From: Scandinavium manionii
GTDB taxonomy: Bacteria; Pseudomonadota; Gammaproteobacteria; Enterobacterales; Enterobacteriaceae
Length of the DNA stretch: 64,000 nt
Reading direction: 5' to 3'
Assembly (NCBI RefSeq): GCF_024764775.1
Contig: NZ_JALIGC010000033.1
Location: forward strand, 128,508 to 192,507
Part shown: piece after piece, positions 24,909 to 34,987 of the stretch
Layout of the letters: each line of letters starts with the position of its first letter
Numbering within the stretch: position 1 is the first letter of the stretch
Notes under the pieces: generated by a model
Told to the model about the DNA's origin: nothing
The model's input: only the letters and a program-made list of their open reading frames with translations
Databases searched by the model: none
Position numbers and translations under genes: made by a program

Positions 24909-25790
24909 TTATTTCAGGTACTCGCCGCTACGCAGCGCTTCGATACGTTTGTCCAGCGGCGGGTGCGTCATGAACAGTTCGCTCATGGACTTCGCTTTGC
25001 CATTGATACAAAACGCCATCATGCTGCTGGCTTCCTGCGGTTCGTAACTGGTTTTCAGGCGCTGAAGCGCCGCAATCATTTTCTCGCGGCCCACGAGTTT
25101 GGCTGAACCGGCATCGGCGTGGAACTCTCGATGACGGGAGAACCACATGGTGATGATGCTGGCGAGAATACCGAACACCAGCTCCAGCACTGTCGCTACC
25201 GCAAAGTAAATCAGCGGGTTACCGTTGCTGCTTTCACCTTCATCACGGTTGCCGCCCAGGAAACCGGCCGCAATCTGCGCAATAACACGAGAAATAAAGA
25301 TAACAAAAGTGTTCACGATGCCCTGAATCAGGGTCATGGTCACCATGTCACCGTTGGCGATGTGGCTGATTTCGTGCGCGATGACTGCTTCGGCCTCATC
25401 ACGGCTCATGTTCTGCAACAAGCCCGTACTCACGGCAACCAACGACGCATCACGGCGTGCACCGGTCGCGAAGGCGTTGATATCCGGCGCGTGATACACT
25501 GCAACCTGCGGCATGGCAATACCCGCCTGGCGAGACTGCTGCGCGACGGTGTTCATCAGCCAGCGCTCAGTTTCATTGCGCGGCTGTTCTATAACCTCAC
25601 CACCTACCGATTTCAGCGCCATCCATTTCGACATTAATAGCGACACAATCGAGCCACCAAAACCGAAAAGCAGCGCCATGATAAGCAGGCCCGTCATGCT
25701 GCTAGACTGAATTCCTGTCAGGCTTAGCACCAGCCCAAACACGACCATAACCGCCAGGTTGGTCATCAGGAAGAGCGCGATTCGCATCAT
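24909..25790 (-). CDS. htpX: Membrane protease HtpX
   Basis: HtpX is an M48 zinc metalloprotease of the inner membrane that degrades damaged membrane proteins with FtsH. The 293-residue protein has two N-terminal membrane helices (about 4-25 and 33-52), the zinc motif HEISH (in AVIAHEISHIANGD, about 139-143), two more hydrophobic segments, and the third ligand region REFHADAGSAKLVG near 220. The frame is open 16 codons upstream; the second ATG of MMRIALFL region at 25790 gives the E. coli length. In E. coli it is Cpx-regulated; I did not identify a CpxR box with confidence. Confidence 0.95.
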   Translation of the reverse strand: MMRIALFLMTNLAVMVVFGLVLSLTGIQSSSMTGLLIMALLFGFGGSIVSLLMSKWMALKSVGGEVIEQPRNETERWLMNTVAQQSRQAGIAMPQVAVYHAPDINAFATGARRDASLVAVSTGLLQNMSRDEAEAVIAHEISHIANGDMVTMTLIQGIVNTFVIFISRVIAQIAAGFLGGNRDEGESSNGNPLIYFAVATVLELVFGILASIITMWFSRHREFHADAGSAKLVGREKMIAALQRLKTSYEPQEASSMMAFCINGKAKSMSELFMTHPPLDKRIEALRSGEYLK

Positions 25791-25941
25791 AATTTTCTTT
25801 AACCTCGTTGTAACAAAACGCACTATGCGATTACCCATATGGTATGGGTCTTACGCCAATTTTCAACTATCAGAGGTCGCTAAGTCACGAGAAAAACACA
25901 ACTTTACATTGTGTTGCATCTCGCTGACGCACGCTTTAGAA

Positions 25942-25975
25942 AGAAAAAAAACAGGCACAATTTCATGTGCCTGTT
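25942..25975 (-). terminator. Terminator after prc
   Basis: On the minus strand AACAGGCACA, 6-base loop, TGTGCCTGTT, then TTTTTTC; a strong 10-bp stem. Confidence 0.92.
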
Positions 25976-25981
25976 GGGGGG

Positions 25982-28030
25982 TTATTTGCTGGCGGTTGGT
26001 GTTACCGCGGGCCGGTCTTTTTCCATATTTGCCAGGTCATTGGCGATATGGACCGTTTCATCCAGATACGGATCGGGCTCCTGATAATCCTTCGGCAGAT
26101 CGTCCAGTTTCTTCAGCGGTGGCTTGCCTTCACGTTTGTAACGATCGTTAATGCGGGCCAGGCGCGTCGCGTCATCTTCCTCATTCTCTTTCTCACGCTG
26201 TGCGTAATTCAGTGAAGCGATATTGCGGCGCTCTTTCAGCGCATTGAAACGGGCAATATCTTTGACGATGTACTGGAATTCCGGATCTTTCGCGATACGG
26301 TCATTGTGGTCTTTCAGAAGTTCTGGACCAAACGGCATCATATCGCCCGTTTTGACGTAGGTCGCAGCATTAATGCTGTCCCACGGCAGAGCGTTATCTT
26401 CAAACTTCTCACCGGTTTCTGTCTCTTCGCTGCCGGTTGGCATCATGATATCTGGCGTCACACCTTTACGCTGAGTACTGCCGCCGTTGATGCGGTAGAA
26501 CTTCTGAATGGTGTACTGCACAGAACCCAGCGCTGGCCACTCTGGGCGCAGCATCTGATCGTAGATGCGGTTCAGCGAGCGATACTGCTGCACGGTGCCT
26601 TTACCGAAGGTAGGCTCACCGACAATCAGAGCGCGCCCATAATCCTGCATAGCCGCCGCGAAGATTTCAGATGCAGACGCGCTGAAGCGGTCAACCAGCA
26701 CGACGAGTGGGCCTTTGTAATACACAACGCCGTCGGTATCGCTGTCTTCGCGTACCTTGCCGTTGTTATCACGCACCTGCACTACCGGGCCAGACGGGAT
26801 AAACAGACCAGAAAGCGATACCGCCTCGGTCAGTGCTCCACCGCCGTTGCTACGCAGATCGATAACGACGCTGGTAACGTTTTGTTTTTCCAGTTTCTGC
26901 AGCTGCACCTTCACATCATCGGTGAGACCCACGTAGAAACCAGGAATATCCAGCACGCCAACTTTCTCTTTGCCGACGTTTTTCACCGACATCTTCACGG
27001 CGCGATCTTCGAGGCGAATGCGCTCGCGAGTCAGCGTGATGGTGCGGGTTTTCGTTCCTTTACCGGCAGGCAGAATTTCCAGGCGCACTTTGCTACCCTT
27101 CGGCCCTTTGATCAGGGCGACAACGTCATCCAGGCGCCAGCCGATAACATCAACCATCCCTTTACCGGTCTGGCCAACGCCGACGATACGATCGCCAACG
27201 CTAATGGCTTTACTCTTCGCCGCAGGACCACCCGCCACCATGGAATTAATCACGGTATAGTCGTCATCCATTTGCAGCACAGCCCCGATACCTTCCAGAG
27301 AAAGACTCATTTCGGTGTTGAACTGCTCGGTGTTACGCGGGGAAAGGTAGTTGGTGTGCGGATCGATTTCGTGTGCAAACGCGGTCATCGCCAGAGAGAA
27401 CACGTCTTCGCTGTTGGTCTGAACCAGACGGCGAATCGCGAACTTGTAGCGACGGGTCAGCGTTTCACGAATTTCTTTTTCGTCTTTACCGGCAAGCTTA
27501 AGGCTCAGCTCGTCATATTTGACTTTGCCATCCCACAGCGCGTTCAACTCAGTGTCATCTTTTGGCCACGGCGATTTGGTGCGGTCAAGATTGAAGGTAT
27601 CGTTGCCAGTAAAATCCATCGGACGCTCAAGTACTTTGAGCGCGTACTGATAGCGCTCAAAGCGGCGTTTTTGCGCCAGATTATAAAGATCGTAGAAAAC
27701 ATCCAGTTTGCCACTGCGCAGTTCGTCACCGACCTGCGATTTACGGGCATCATACTGGGAAACATCGCTGGCCAGCAGCACGTTGTGGCTGTAGTCCAGG
27801 AGATTAAGGTAACGGTCGAAAATTTTCGCCGAGAACGCGTTGTCGAGATCGAACTGGCGATAGTGGGAGCGGGTAAAGCGAGACGTTACACGCTCGCTTA
27901 CCGTTGCATGCTGGGCCTCTTCCTTAAGAACTGGAATCTGGTCAGCACGTGTAATATCGTCCACGGCGAACGACTGGCCTGCCATTAACAGCATGCCAGC
28001 GAGCGCGGTGACCTTAAAAAAGTTGTTCAT
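25982..28030 (-). CDS. prc: Tail-specific periplasmic protease Prc (Tsp)
   Basis: Prc degrades periplasmic proteins with nonpolar C-termini, processes FtsI and, with NlpI, controls MepS. The 682-residue protein has a signal peptide ending near QSFA (residue 22), a PDZ domain around 235-325 (MSLSLEGIGAVLQMDDDYTVINSMVAGGPA; GDRIVGVGQ), and the S41 catalytic region VDRFSASASEIFAAAMQDYGRALIVGEPTFGKGT, with Ser near 452 and Lys near 477 as dyad. Same length as E. coli Prc. It lies 19 bases downstream of proQ and is probably co-transcribed with it. Confidence 0.97.
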   Translation of the reverse strand: MNNFFKVTALAGMLLMAGQSFAVDDITRADQIPVLKEEAQHATVSERVTSRFTRSHYRQFDLDNAFSAKIFDRYLNLLDYSHNVLLASDVSQYDARKSQVGDELRSGKLDVFYDLYNLAQKRRFERYQYALKVLERPMDFTGNDTFNLDRTKSPWPKDDTELNALWDGKVKYDELSLKLAGKDEKEIRETLTRRYKFAIRRLVQTNSEDVFSLAMTAFAHEIDPHTNYLSPRNTEQFNTEMSLSLEGIGAVLQMDDDYTVINSMVAGGPAAKSKAISVGDRIVGVGQTGKGMVDVIGWRLDDVVALIKGPKGSKVRLEILPAGKGTKTRTITLTRERIRLEDRAVKMSVKNVGKEKVGVLDIPGFYVGLTDDVKVQLQKLEKQNVTSVVIDLRSNGGGALTEAVSLSGLFIPSGPVVQVRDNNGKVREDSDTDGVVYYKGPLVVLVDRFSASASEIFAAAMQDYGRALIVGEPTFGKGTVQQYRSLNRIYDQMLRPEWPALGSVQYTIQKFYRINGGSTQRKGVTPDIMMPTGSEETETGEKFEDNALPWDSINAATYVKTGDMMPFGPELLKDHNDRIAKDPEFQYIVKDIARFNALKERRNIASLNYAQREKENEEDDATRLARINDRYKREGKPPLKKLDDLPKDYQEPDPYLDETVHIANDLANMEKDRPAVTPTASK

Positions 28031-28049
28031 GCCAGGCCCGGCCTCCGTT

Positions 28050-28742
28050 TCAGAACATCAAATGTTCTGTGCGTACAATCATTGACATACCAGAAGTCAG
28101 CTGTACACGAACGCCATCTTTGGTGATTTCCAGTACAGTAGCGTCCATTGCGTTGTTACCCGCTTTGACTTTCAGAGACTGGCCAACGGTCAGTTCAGAA
28201 ATGTCAGATACCGGTGTAAGACGCTCTTCACGTGCCGGACGTGGTGCTTTTGCCGCAGCGGGTTTAGCAGCCTGACGCGGTTTATTAGCCCCTGCATCTT
28301 TGCGTGGTACAGCTGGACGCGGTTTGCGCTCACGACGTGGGGCATCAACTGGCTCACCTGCCGCAATGGCAGCTTCACGTTTTTTAGCCTGCTGTTCTGC
28401 ACGCTGTGCCTGCACACGCGCCTTCGCTTCTTCAAGCTGCTGACGCGCGTGAGTCACATGCTGCTCATCCAGCTCGCCGCACGGGTTCCCGTCGAGATCA
28501 ACGCGGGTTGCACCCGCTTTGATGCCGTACAGATAGCGCCAGCTGGACGTATAAAGACGTAAGGCGGAACGAAGCTGGGTTTTGCTGAGGTTCATTTCAC
28601 CCTCAACGCGCGCTACCAGATCCTGAAAAATACCAATTTTCAGTGGGCGTGCTTCACCTTCAGCGCTGAAACACTGTGGGAATCGTTCGGCCAGAAATGC
28701 GATAACTTCTTTACTGCTATTCAACTTAGGTTGATTTTCCAT
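28050..28742 (-). CDS. proQ: RNA chaperone ProQ
   Basis: ProQ is a FinO-domain RNA-binding protein that binds structured sRNAs and mRNA 3' ends. The 230-residue protein has the FinO domain at about 1-120 (IAFLAERFPQCFS..., LRSALRLYTSSWRYLYGIKAGATRVDLDG), a basic Ala/Lys/Arg/Pro-rich linker (about 120-180) and a Tudor-like C-terminal domain (about 183-230, LTVGQSLKVKAGNNAMDATVLEITKDGVRVQLTSGM). Two residues shorter than E. coli ProQ, in the linker. First gene of proQ-prc. The same window encodes SdsR and RyeA, possible ligands of such chaperones. Confidence 0.96.
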   Translation of the reverse strand: MENQPKLNSSKEVIAFLAERFPQCFSAEGEARPLKIGIFQDLVARVEGEMNLSKTQLRSALRLYTSSWRYLYGIKAGATRVDLDGNPCGELDEQHVTHARQQLEEAKARVQAQRAEQQAKKREAAIAAGEPVDAPRRERKPRPAVPRKDAGANKPRQAAKPAAAKAPRPAREERLTPVSDISELTVGQSLKVKAGNNAMDATVLEITKDGVRVQLTSGMSMIVRTEHLMF

Positions 28743-28839
28743 GAAATTTCCTGATTACAACGGACGTAGCCAACATACCGCGGGCATGAACAGGCGTCAT
28801 TATAATGACGCCATCGGTAAATGCTACGTTATCCGTTGA

Positions 28840-29337
28840 TTATCCTGCGACAGGCTGAAAGAATTTGTGATAATCGGTGGCCGCAAGCAGCTTTTCGAGG
28901 TGAGCAACCAGCTCACGGAGCCCCTGTTCATCTTCAGTGCTGAAACGGGAGTACTCCGGGCTGTCGATATCCAGCACGCCAATAATTTTTCCGTTAACCA
29001 CCAAAGGAAGCACGATTTCGGAGTTGCTTGCTGCGTCACAGGCGATGTGACCGGCAAAGGCGTGGACGTCTTCCACACGCTGAACGCGATTTTCCGACAC
29101 CGCCGTACCGCAAACCCCGCGGCCAACCGGGATACGAACGCAGGCAATTTTTCCCTGGAATGGACCTAAAACCAGCGTTTCGCCCTCAAGGAGATAAAAA
29201 CCGGCCCAGTTAACATCGGTCAGACGCTCAAACAGCAGCGCGCTGGTATTAGAGAGTGTGGCTAAAAAACTGGTTTCACCTGCCATTAATGCCTTAAAAT
29301 CGCGGTTAAGATCCGCGTAAAATTCTGATTCGCTCAT
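28840..29337 (-). CDS. msrC: Free methionine-(R)-sulfoxide reductase MsrC
   Basis: MsrC (formerly YebR) reduces free L-methionine-(R)-sulfoxide. The 165-residue protein is a single GAF domain with the three conserved cysteines: KIACVRIP (C66), GRGVCGTAV (C76) and HIACDAASNSEI (C100), the last being the catalytic position by family knowledge. VLDIDSPEYSRF is also typical. The length equals the E. coli protein. It is divergent from letA and upstream of proQ on the same strand. Confidence 0.95.
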   Translation of the reverse strand: MSESEFYADLNRDFKALMAGETSFLATLSNTSALLFERLTDVNWAGFYLLEGETLVLGPFQGKIACVRIPVGRGVCGTAVSENRVQRVEDVHAFAGHIACDAASNSEIVLPLVVNGKIIGVLDIDSPEYSRFSTEDEQGLRELVAHLEKLLAATDYHKFFQPVAG

Positions 29338-29480
29338 TATTCAATCACTTATGTACTTAGTTCGAAGCCGGTCAATGCCGACGCATAGCCTAATAAAATA
29401 AGCATTAAATGCGTTCGGGCTCAAGATGAATCCGTTCATAGGTTAAGATAGAGTTATACATTCATTTCAAAAGCTAATAA

Positions 29481-30764
29481 ATGGCACTAAGAGCTTCTCA
29501 AATTTCGCCGGGCAAAAAAATCACCGTCCACGCGATTGGCAACCCGCTTGCGCCCGTGGAATATCACCGGTGTCCGCAATGTGACATGCTTTTTACCCTC
29601 CCCGTGGTCAAAGCGTCACAAAGCGCATATTGCCCACGCTGTGACGCAAAAATTCGTGACGGGCGTGACTGGTCATTAACGCGTCTGGCGGCAATGGCGG
29701 TGACCATGCTGCTGCTGATGCCCTTCGCATGGAGCGAGCCGCTGCTGCGTTTACATCTGCTCGGCGTGCGTATCGATGCGAACCTGTTGCAGGGCATCTG
29801 GCAAATGACCGGTCAGGGCGACCCCATTCCCGCTGCGATGGTGCTGTTTTGCAGCGTCGGCGCACCGCTGGTGCTGGTTATCGCCATTGCCTATTTATGG
29901 CTGGGTAATATTCTCGGTATGAATCTTCGCCCGGTTCTACTGATGCTCGAAAAGCTCAAAGAGTGGGTGATGCTCGATATCTACCTGGTCGGCGTGGGCG
30001 TTGCTTCCATCAAAGTTCAGGACTACGCGTTTCTCCAGCCCGGTGTTGGCCTGATTGCTTTCATATCGCTGGTGCTGCTGAGTATTCTGACGCTCATCCA
30101 CCTTAACGTGGAACAGCTTTGGGACCGTTTTTATCCGCAGCGCCCAGCCCAGCGTGCAGACCCTGGTTTACAGGTTTGCCTCGGCTGCCACCATACCGGA
30201 TTCGCTGATTCTCGTGGGCGTTGTCGCCGCTGCCATATCCCGTTGCGCCACCGTCGGGCTAACAGTCTGCAGAAGTGCTGGGCCGCGCTGATTGCCTCGG
30301 TAATTTTCCTGCTTCCGGCGAACCTGCTCCCGATTTCCATCATCTACGTAAACGGCGCGCGTCAGGAAGACACCATTCTTTCCGGCATCATTTCGCTTGG
30401 GAGCAGTAACATTCCGGTTGCGGCCGTGGTTTTCATCGCCAGTATTCTTGTGCCCTTTACCAAAGTGCTGGTGATGCTTACCCTGTTGCTGTCGATTCAC
30501 TTCAAATGTGAACAGGGACTCAGAACCCGAATACTTCTGTTGCGCTTTGTCACCTGGATTGGTCGCTGGTCGATGCTTGATCTGTTCGTCATCTCGCTGA
30601 TGATGTCGCTTATCAATCGCGATCAGTTACTTGCTTTTACAATGGGACCCGCTGCGTTTTATTTCGGTGCTGCGGTAATATTGACTATTCTTGCTGTTGA
30701 ATGGCTGGACAGCCGCTTACTTTGGGATGCACATGAGTCAGGAAACGCCCGCTTCACCGACTGA
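29481..30764 (+). CDS. letA: Lipid transport inner membrane protein LetA
   Basis: LetA (YebS) is the membrane partner of LetB in lipid transport across the periplasm. The 427-residue protein has two PqiA-like repeats, each opened by a zinc-binding Cys-rich segment: YHRCPQCDMLFTLP with YCPRCDAKI (about 31-55), and VCLGCHHTGFADSRGRCRRCHIP (about 231-253). Each is followed by several membrane helices. The length equals E. coli LetA. Its 3' end overlaps letB by 32 bases, so the two are translated from one mRNA. Confidence 0.95.
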   Translation: MALRASQISPGKKITVHAIGNPLAPVEYHRCPQCDMLFTLPVVKASQSAYCPRCDAKIRDGRDWSLTRLAAMAVTMLLLMPFAWSEPLLRLHLLGVRIDANLLQGIWQMTGQGDPIPAAMVLFCSVGAPLVLVIAIAYLWLGNILGMNLRPVLLMLEKLKEWVMLDIYLVGVGVASIKVQDYAFLQPGVGLIAFISLVLLSILTLIHLNVEQLWDRFYPQRPAQRADPGLQVCLGCHHTGFADSRGRCRRCHIPLRHRRANSLQKCWAALIASVIFLLPANLLPISIIYVNGARQEDTILSGIISLGSSNIPVAAVVFIASILVPFTKVLVMLTLLLSIHFKCEQGLRTRILLLRFVTWIGRWSMLDLFVISLMMSLINRDQLLAFTMGPAAFYFGAAVILTILAVEWLDSRLLWDAHESGNARFTD

Positions 30765-33369
30765 GGCGAGAATTAAAACAAAACGCCGTATTTCCCCTTT
30801 CTGGCTGTTGCCGGTAATCGCCCTGCTCATTGCTGGCTGGCTTATCTGGAACAGTTTTGAAGATCGTGGCACAACGGTCACTATTGATTTCATCTCAGCT
30901 GACGGTATTGTCCCCGGTCGCACCCCTGTCCGTTATCAGGGTGTCGAAGTGGGGACCGTTCAGGAAATTAGCCTGGCCAAAAATCTCAATCGCATTGAGG
31001 TGAAGGCCAGCATAAAAGGCGATATGAAAGATGCGCTGCGTGAAGAAACGCAGTTTTGGCTCGTCACACCCAAAGCGTCATTGGCGGGCGTGTCCGGTCT
31101 GGATGCGCTGGTCGGCGGCAATTATATCGGCATGATGCCCGGTAAAGGGGCGAAGAAAGATCACTTTACGGCGCTGGATACGCAGCCGAAATATCGCCTG
31201 AACAATGGCGAGCTGATGATCCATCTTCATGCTCCGGATCTGGGCTCGCTCAATAGCGGTTCGCTGGTGTACTTCCGTAAAATTCCGGTCGGGCGCGTAT
31301 ATGATTACGCGATTAACGCCAATAAACAGGGCGTCACAATCGATATCCTGATCGACCGCCGCTTCACCAATCTGGTGAAAAAAGGTAGCCGTTTCTGGAA
31401 CGTCTCTGGAATTAAAGCCGATGTCAGCCTGAGCGGCGCGAAGGTGCAGCTTGAAAGTCTGGCAGCATTAGTTAATGGCGCGATTGCCTTTGATTCCCCC
31501 GAAGATTCAAAAGCCGCTGCGCAGAACGATGAGTTTGGCCTGTACGCCGATTTGGCCCACAGCCAGCGAGGCGTGATCGTCAAACTAGACCTTCCTGACG
31601 GCGCTGGCCTGAAAGCGGGTTCAACTGCCTTGATGTATCAGGGCCTGGAAGTCGGACAGTTGACCAAACTGGATCTCAATCCGGGCGGTGCGGTGAGCGG
31701 TGAAATGACCGTCGATCCGAGCGTGGTGAATTTACTGCGCGACAAAACCCGCATTGAGTTGCGTAATCCTAAACTGTCACTTGAGAATACGAATCTCAGC
31801 GCCTTGCTCACCGGCAGCACCTTTGAACTGGTGCCTGGTGAAGGCGAACCGCGCAGTCATTTCGTGGTCGTTCCTGCCGATAAAACGCTGTTGCAGGAAC
31901 CTGGTGTTGCCACGCTCACCCTGAATGCGCCGGAGTCTTACGGCGTCGAGGCCGGGCAGCCCATTATTCTGCACGGCATAAAAATTGGTCAGGTGCTTGA
32001 GCGCACACTGAACAACAAAGGAGTCTCTTTCTCTGTCGCCATCGATCCGCAATATCGCGACCTGGTACACGGCGACAGCAAATTCGTGGTCAACAGCCGC
32101 GTAGACGTCAAAGTCGGCCTCGACGGTATTGAATTCCTCGGTGCCAGCGCCAGCGAATGGATAAGCGGTGGCATTCGTGTTCTGCCGGGCGAAAAAGGCC
32201 CAATGAAACAGAACTACCCGCTGTTTGCCAATCTTGAGAAAGCGATTGAAAACAGTCTGGGCGAACTGCCGACAACGACGATGACGCTCACTGCCGACAC
32301 GTTGCCAGACGTTCAGGCCGGTTCTGTCGTGCTGTATCGTAAATTTGAGGTCGGTGAAGTAATCACCGTTCGCCCACGTGCAAACGCGTTTGATATCGAC
32401 CTGCACGTCAAACCGGAATACCGTCAGCTTCTGACGCAAAACAGCGTGTTCTGGGCCGAAGGTGGTGCAAAAGTACAGCTGAACGGCAGCGGGCTGACGG
32501 TTCAGGCCGCCCCACTCTCCCGTGCGCTGCGCGGCGCTATCAGCTTCGACAATCTGACCGGCGCAGGTGCCGGCGCGCGTAAAGGCGATAAACGTATTCT
32601 GTATCCTTCTGAAACTGCGGCCCGCGCCGTGGGTGGGCAAATTACCCTGCACACTTTCGATGCCGGTAAGCTTGCCGAAGGTATGCCGATTCGTTATCTG
32701 GGCATTGATATCGGTCAGATTCAAACCCTGACGCTGATTACTGCCCGCAACGAAGTGCAGGCCAAAGCGGTGCTGTATCCGGAATATGTGAACACCTTTG
32801 CCCGCAGCGGCACTCGGTTCTCAGTAGTCACGCCGCAGATTTCAGCGGCAGGCGTTGAGCATCTGGACACCATTTTGCAGCCGTACATCAACGTTGAACC
32901 GGGCCGGGGCAGCAATCCACGCCGCGATTTTGAGCTGCAGGAAGCAACCATCACCGATTCCCGTTACCTCGACGGCCTGAGCATCATCGTCGAAGCGCCG
33001 GAAGCCGGATCGTTGAGCATCGGCACGCCGGTTCTGTTCCGCGGCATCGAAGTCGGGACGGTAACCGGCCTGCATCTGGGTTCACTCTCAGACCGCGTGA
33101 TGGTGGGCCTGCGTATCAGCCAACGCTATCAACATTTGGTGCGCAATAACTCGGTGTTCTGGCTGGCGTCAGGTTACAGCCTCGATTTCGGTATCATCGG
33201 CGGCGTAGTGAAAACCGGGACCTTCAATCAGTTCATCCGCGGTGGCATAGCCTTTGCCACGCCGCCAGGCACGCCTCTCGCGCCGAAAGCGCAGGAAAAT
33301 AAACACTTCCTGTTGCAGGACGCGGAACCGAAAGAGTGGCGTGAGTGGGGCACTGCACTACCGCGCTAA
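30733..33369 (+). CDS. letB: Lipid transport tunnel protein LetB (seven MCE domains)
   Basis: LetB (YebT) forms a hexameric tube of stacked MCE rings that spans the periplasm to move lipids between membranes. The 878-residue protein has a short cytosolic N-terminus, one membrane helix (about 20-40, FWLLPVIALLIAGWLIWNSF) and repeated MCE domains; the recurring V-x-Y/F-x-G-hydrophobic-VG pattern is seen as VRYQGVEVGTV, VYFRKIPVGRV, LMYQGLEVGQL, ILHGIKIGQV, VLYRKFEVGEV, IRYLGIDIGQI and VLFRGIEVGTV, i.e. seven. The frame opens earlier (30691), but the ATG at 30733 fits the conserved MSQETPAS start. Confidence 0.95.
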   Translation: MSQETPASPTEARIKTKRRISPFWLLPVIALLIAGWLIWNSFEDRGTTVTIDFISADGIVPGRTPVRYQGVEVGTVQEISLAKNLNRIEVKASIKGDMKDALREETQFWLVTPKASLAGVSGLDALVGGNYIGMMPGKGAKKDHFTALDTQPKYRLNNGELMIHLHAPDLGSLNSGSLVYFRKIPVGRVYDYAINANKQGVTIDILIDRRFTNLVKKGSRFWNVSGIKADVSLSGAKVQLESLAALVNGAIAFDSPEDSKAAAQNDEFGLYADLAHSQRGVIVKLDLPDGAGLKAGSTALMYQGLEVGQLTKLDLNPGGAVSGEMTVDPSVVNLLRDKTRIELRNPKLSLENTNLSALLTGSTFELVPGEGEPRSHFVVVPADKTLLQEPGVATLTLNAPESYGVEAGQPIILHGIKIGQVLERTLNNKGVSFSVAIDPQYRDLVHGDSKFVVNSRVDVKVGLDGIEFLGASASEWISGGIRVLPGEKGPMKQNYPLFANLEKAIENSLGELPTTTMTLTADTLPDVQAGSVVLYRKFEVGEVITVRPRANAFDIDLHVKPEYRQLLTQNSVFWAEGGAKVQLNGSGLTVQAAPLSRALRGAISFDNLTGAGAGARKGDKRILYPSETAARAVGGQITLHTFDAGKLAEGMPIRYLGIDIGQIQTLTLITARNEVQAKAVLYPEYVNTFARSGTRFSVVTPQISAAGVEHLDTILQPYINVEPGRGSNPRRDFELQEATITDSRYLDGLSIIVEAPEAGSLSIGTPVLFRGIEVGTVTGLHLGSLSDRVMVGLRISQRYQHLVRNNSVFWLASGYSLDFGIIGGVVKTGTFNQFIRGGIAFATPPGTPLAPKAQENKHFLLQDAEPKEWREWGTALPR

Positions 33370-33429
33370 ACGCGGAGCGACTCCGGCTGTAAGAAGCCGG
33401 AGTCGCTGTGCTAAACTGCGCACCCGTTT

Positions 33430-34872
33430 ATGAATCTGGTGCGTTTAGTGGCTTATCTTCCTGACTCCTTTCTTGAGGTGATGCGTGCAGCAATGCCGAC
33501 TCATCTCTCCTTCGACGATTTTATCGCCGCCTGCCAGCGCCCGCTGCGCCGCAGTATCCGTGTTAATAAACTCAAAATTTCTGTCCCGGATTTTCTGCAG
33601 CTGGTTGCACCGTACGGCTGGCAACTTACGCCCATACCGTGGTGCGAAGAAGGTTTCTGGATTGAGCGCGAAGACGAAGATGCCCTACCGCTTGGTAGCT
33701 CGGCCGAACACCTGAGCGGCCTGTTTTACATTCAGGAAGCAAGCTCAATGCTGCCGGTCACCGCGCTGTTTGCTGATGACAATCAGCCTCAACGGGTGAT
33801 GGACGTTGCCGCCGCACCGGGTTCAAAAACCACGCAGATTGCCGCGCGAATGGGGAACCAAGGGGCTATTTTGGCCAACGAGTTTTCCGCCAGCCGGGTT
33901 AAAGTCCTGCACGCCAATATTAGCCGCTGTGGGATCAACAACGTTGCCCTCACCCATTTTGATGGCCGGGTATTCGGCGCTGCGCTTCCAGAGAGCTTCG
34001 ACGCCATTTTGCTCGATGCCCCTTGTTCCGGTGAAGGCGTGGTGCGCAAAGATCCCGATGCGCTGAAAAACTGGTCCCAGGAAAGCAATCTCGAAATAGC
34101 CCAGACCCAGCGCGAGCTCATCGACAGCGCGTTTCATGCGCTACGCCCCGGCGGCACGCTGGTGTATTCCACCTGCACACTGAACCGTGACGAAAACGAG
34201 GACGTAATGAGCTGGCTGCTGGCACGCTATCCCCAGGCGGTCGAAATCATGCCACTCGACACGCTATTCGACGGCGCAACCCAGGCGCTGACGCCCGAAG
34301 GTTTCCTGCACGTCTTCCCACAGATTTTCGATTGCGAAGGATTCTTTGTCGCACGATTGAAAAAAACCGCGGCCATTGAAGCCCTGCCCGCACCGGGCTA
34401 CAAAGTCGGCAAATTCCCCTTTATGCCGATGCGGACTCGCGAATCTCTGGCGGTGAAGCAAGCTGCCGCCGCCGTAGGGTTGCACTGGGAAGAAAATCTG
34501 AATCTCTGGCAGCGCGATAAAGAGATTTGGCTGTTCCCGGCAGAGATTGAGCCGTTGCTGGGCAAAGTGCGTTTTTCTCGCATCGGCCTGCGTCTGGCCG
34601 AAACCTTCAACAAAGGATTCCGCTGGCAGCACGAAGCCGTTATCGCTCTGGCGAGCGAAAAAAGTGCGCGTTTCGAACTGACGCAGACGGAAGCCGAAGA
34701 GTGGTATCGCGGACGCGATGTCTGGCCGGAAACGCCACCAACACGTGATGATGTTATTGTGACCTTTCAGGGACATCCGCTGGGACTGGCGAAAAAAGTC
34801 GGGTCGCGCCTCAAGAATAGCTATCCACGTGAACTGGTCCGGGACGGAAAATTGTTCGCTGCCAAAGCGTAA
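33430..34872 (+). CDS. rsmF: 16S rRNA (cytosine1407-C5)-methyltransferase RsmF
   Basis: RsmF methylates C1407 of 16S rRNA in the assembled 30S subunit. The 480-residue protein has the NSUN/RsmB-type methyltransferase domain: SAM motif VMDVAAAPGSKTTQIAA near 120-136, the two catalytic cysteines in LDAPCSGEGVVRKD (near 197) and VYSTCTLN (near 246), then C-terminal PUA-like regions. The first ~10 residues (MNLVRLVAYLPDSF) differ from the E. coli start and no strong ribosome binding site is visible, so the exact start is less sure. Confidence 0.93.
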   Translation: MNLVRLVAYLPDSFLEVMRAAMPTHLSFDDFIAACQRPLRRSIRVNKLKISVPDFLQLVAPYGWQLTPIPWCEEGFWIEREDEDALPLGSSAEHLSGLFYIQEASSMLPVTALFADDNQPQRVMDVAAAPGSKTTQIAARMGNQGAILANEFSASRVKVLHANISRCGINNVALTHFDGRVFGAALPESFDAILLDAPCSGEGVVRKDPDALKNWSQESNLEIAQTQRELIDSAFHALRPGGTLVYSTCTLNRDENEDVMSWLLARYPQAVEIMPLDTLFDGATQALTPEGFLHVFPQIFDCEGFFVARLKKTAAIEALPAPGYKVGKFPFMPMRTRESLAVKQAAAAVGLHWEENLNLWQRDKEIWLFPAEIEPLLGKVRFSRIGLRLAETFNKGFRWQHEAVIALASEKSARFELTQTEAEEWYRGRDVWPETPPTRDDVIVTFQGHPLGLAKKVGSRLKNSYPRELVRDGKLFAAKA

Positions 34873-34987
34873 CGCGGAGCCAAAAATAAGCACGTTCTGA
34901 CTGGCAAAATGCTCGCCCTTGTCTACGCTAAAAAATGGGAAGACCTAACTGGTCATACCACAACAAAGCAGACAACCGGAGAGCATT

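Noticed and set aside
26306..27988. 560-codon plus-strand frame opposite prc
   Set aside because: It is the antisense shadow of prc; high-GC coding DNA often leaves long open frames on the other strand, and prc is unmistakable.
31777..32724. 315-codon minus-strand frame opposite letB
   Set aside because: Antisense shadow of the MCE repeats.
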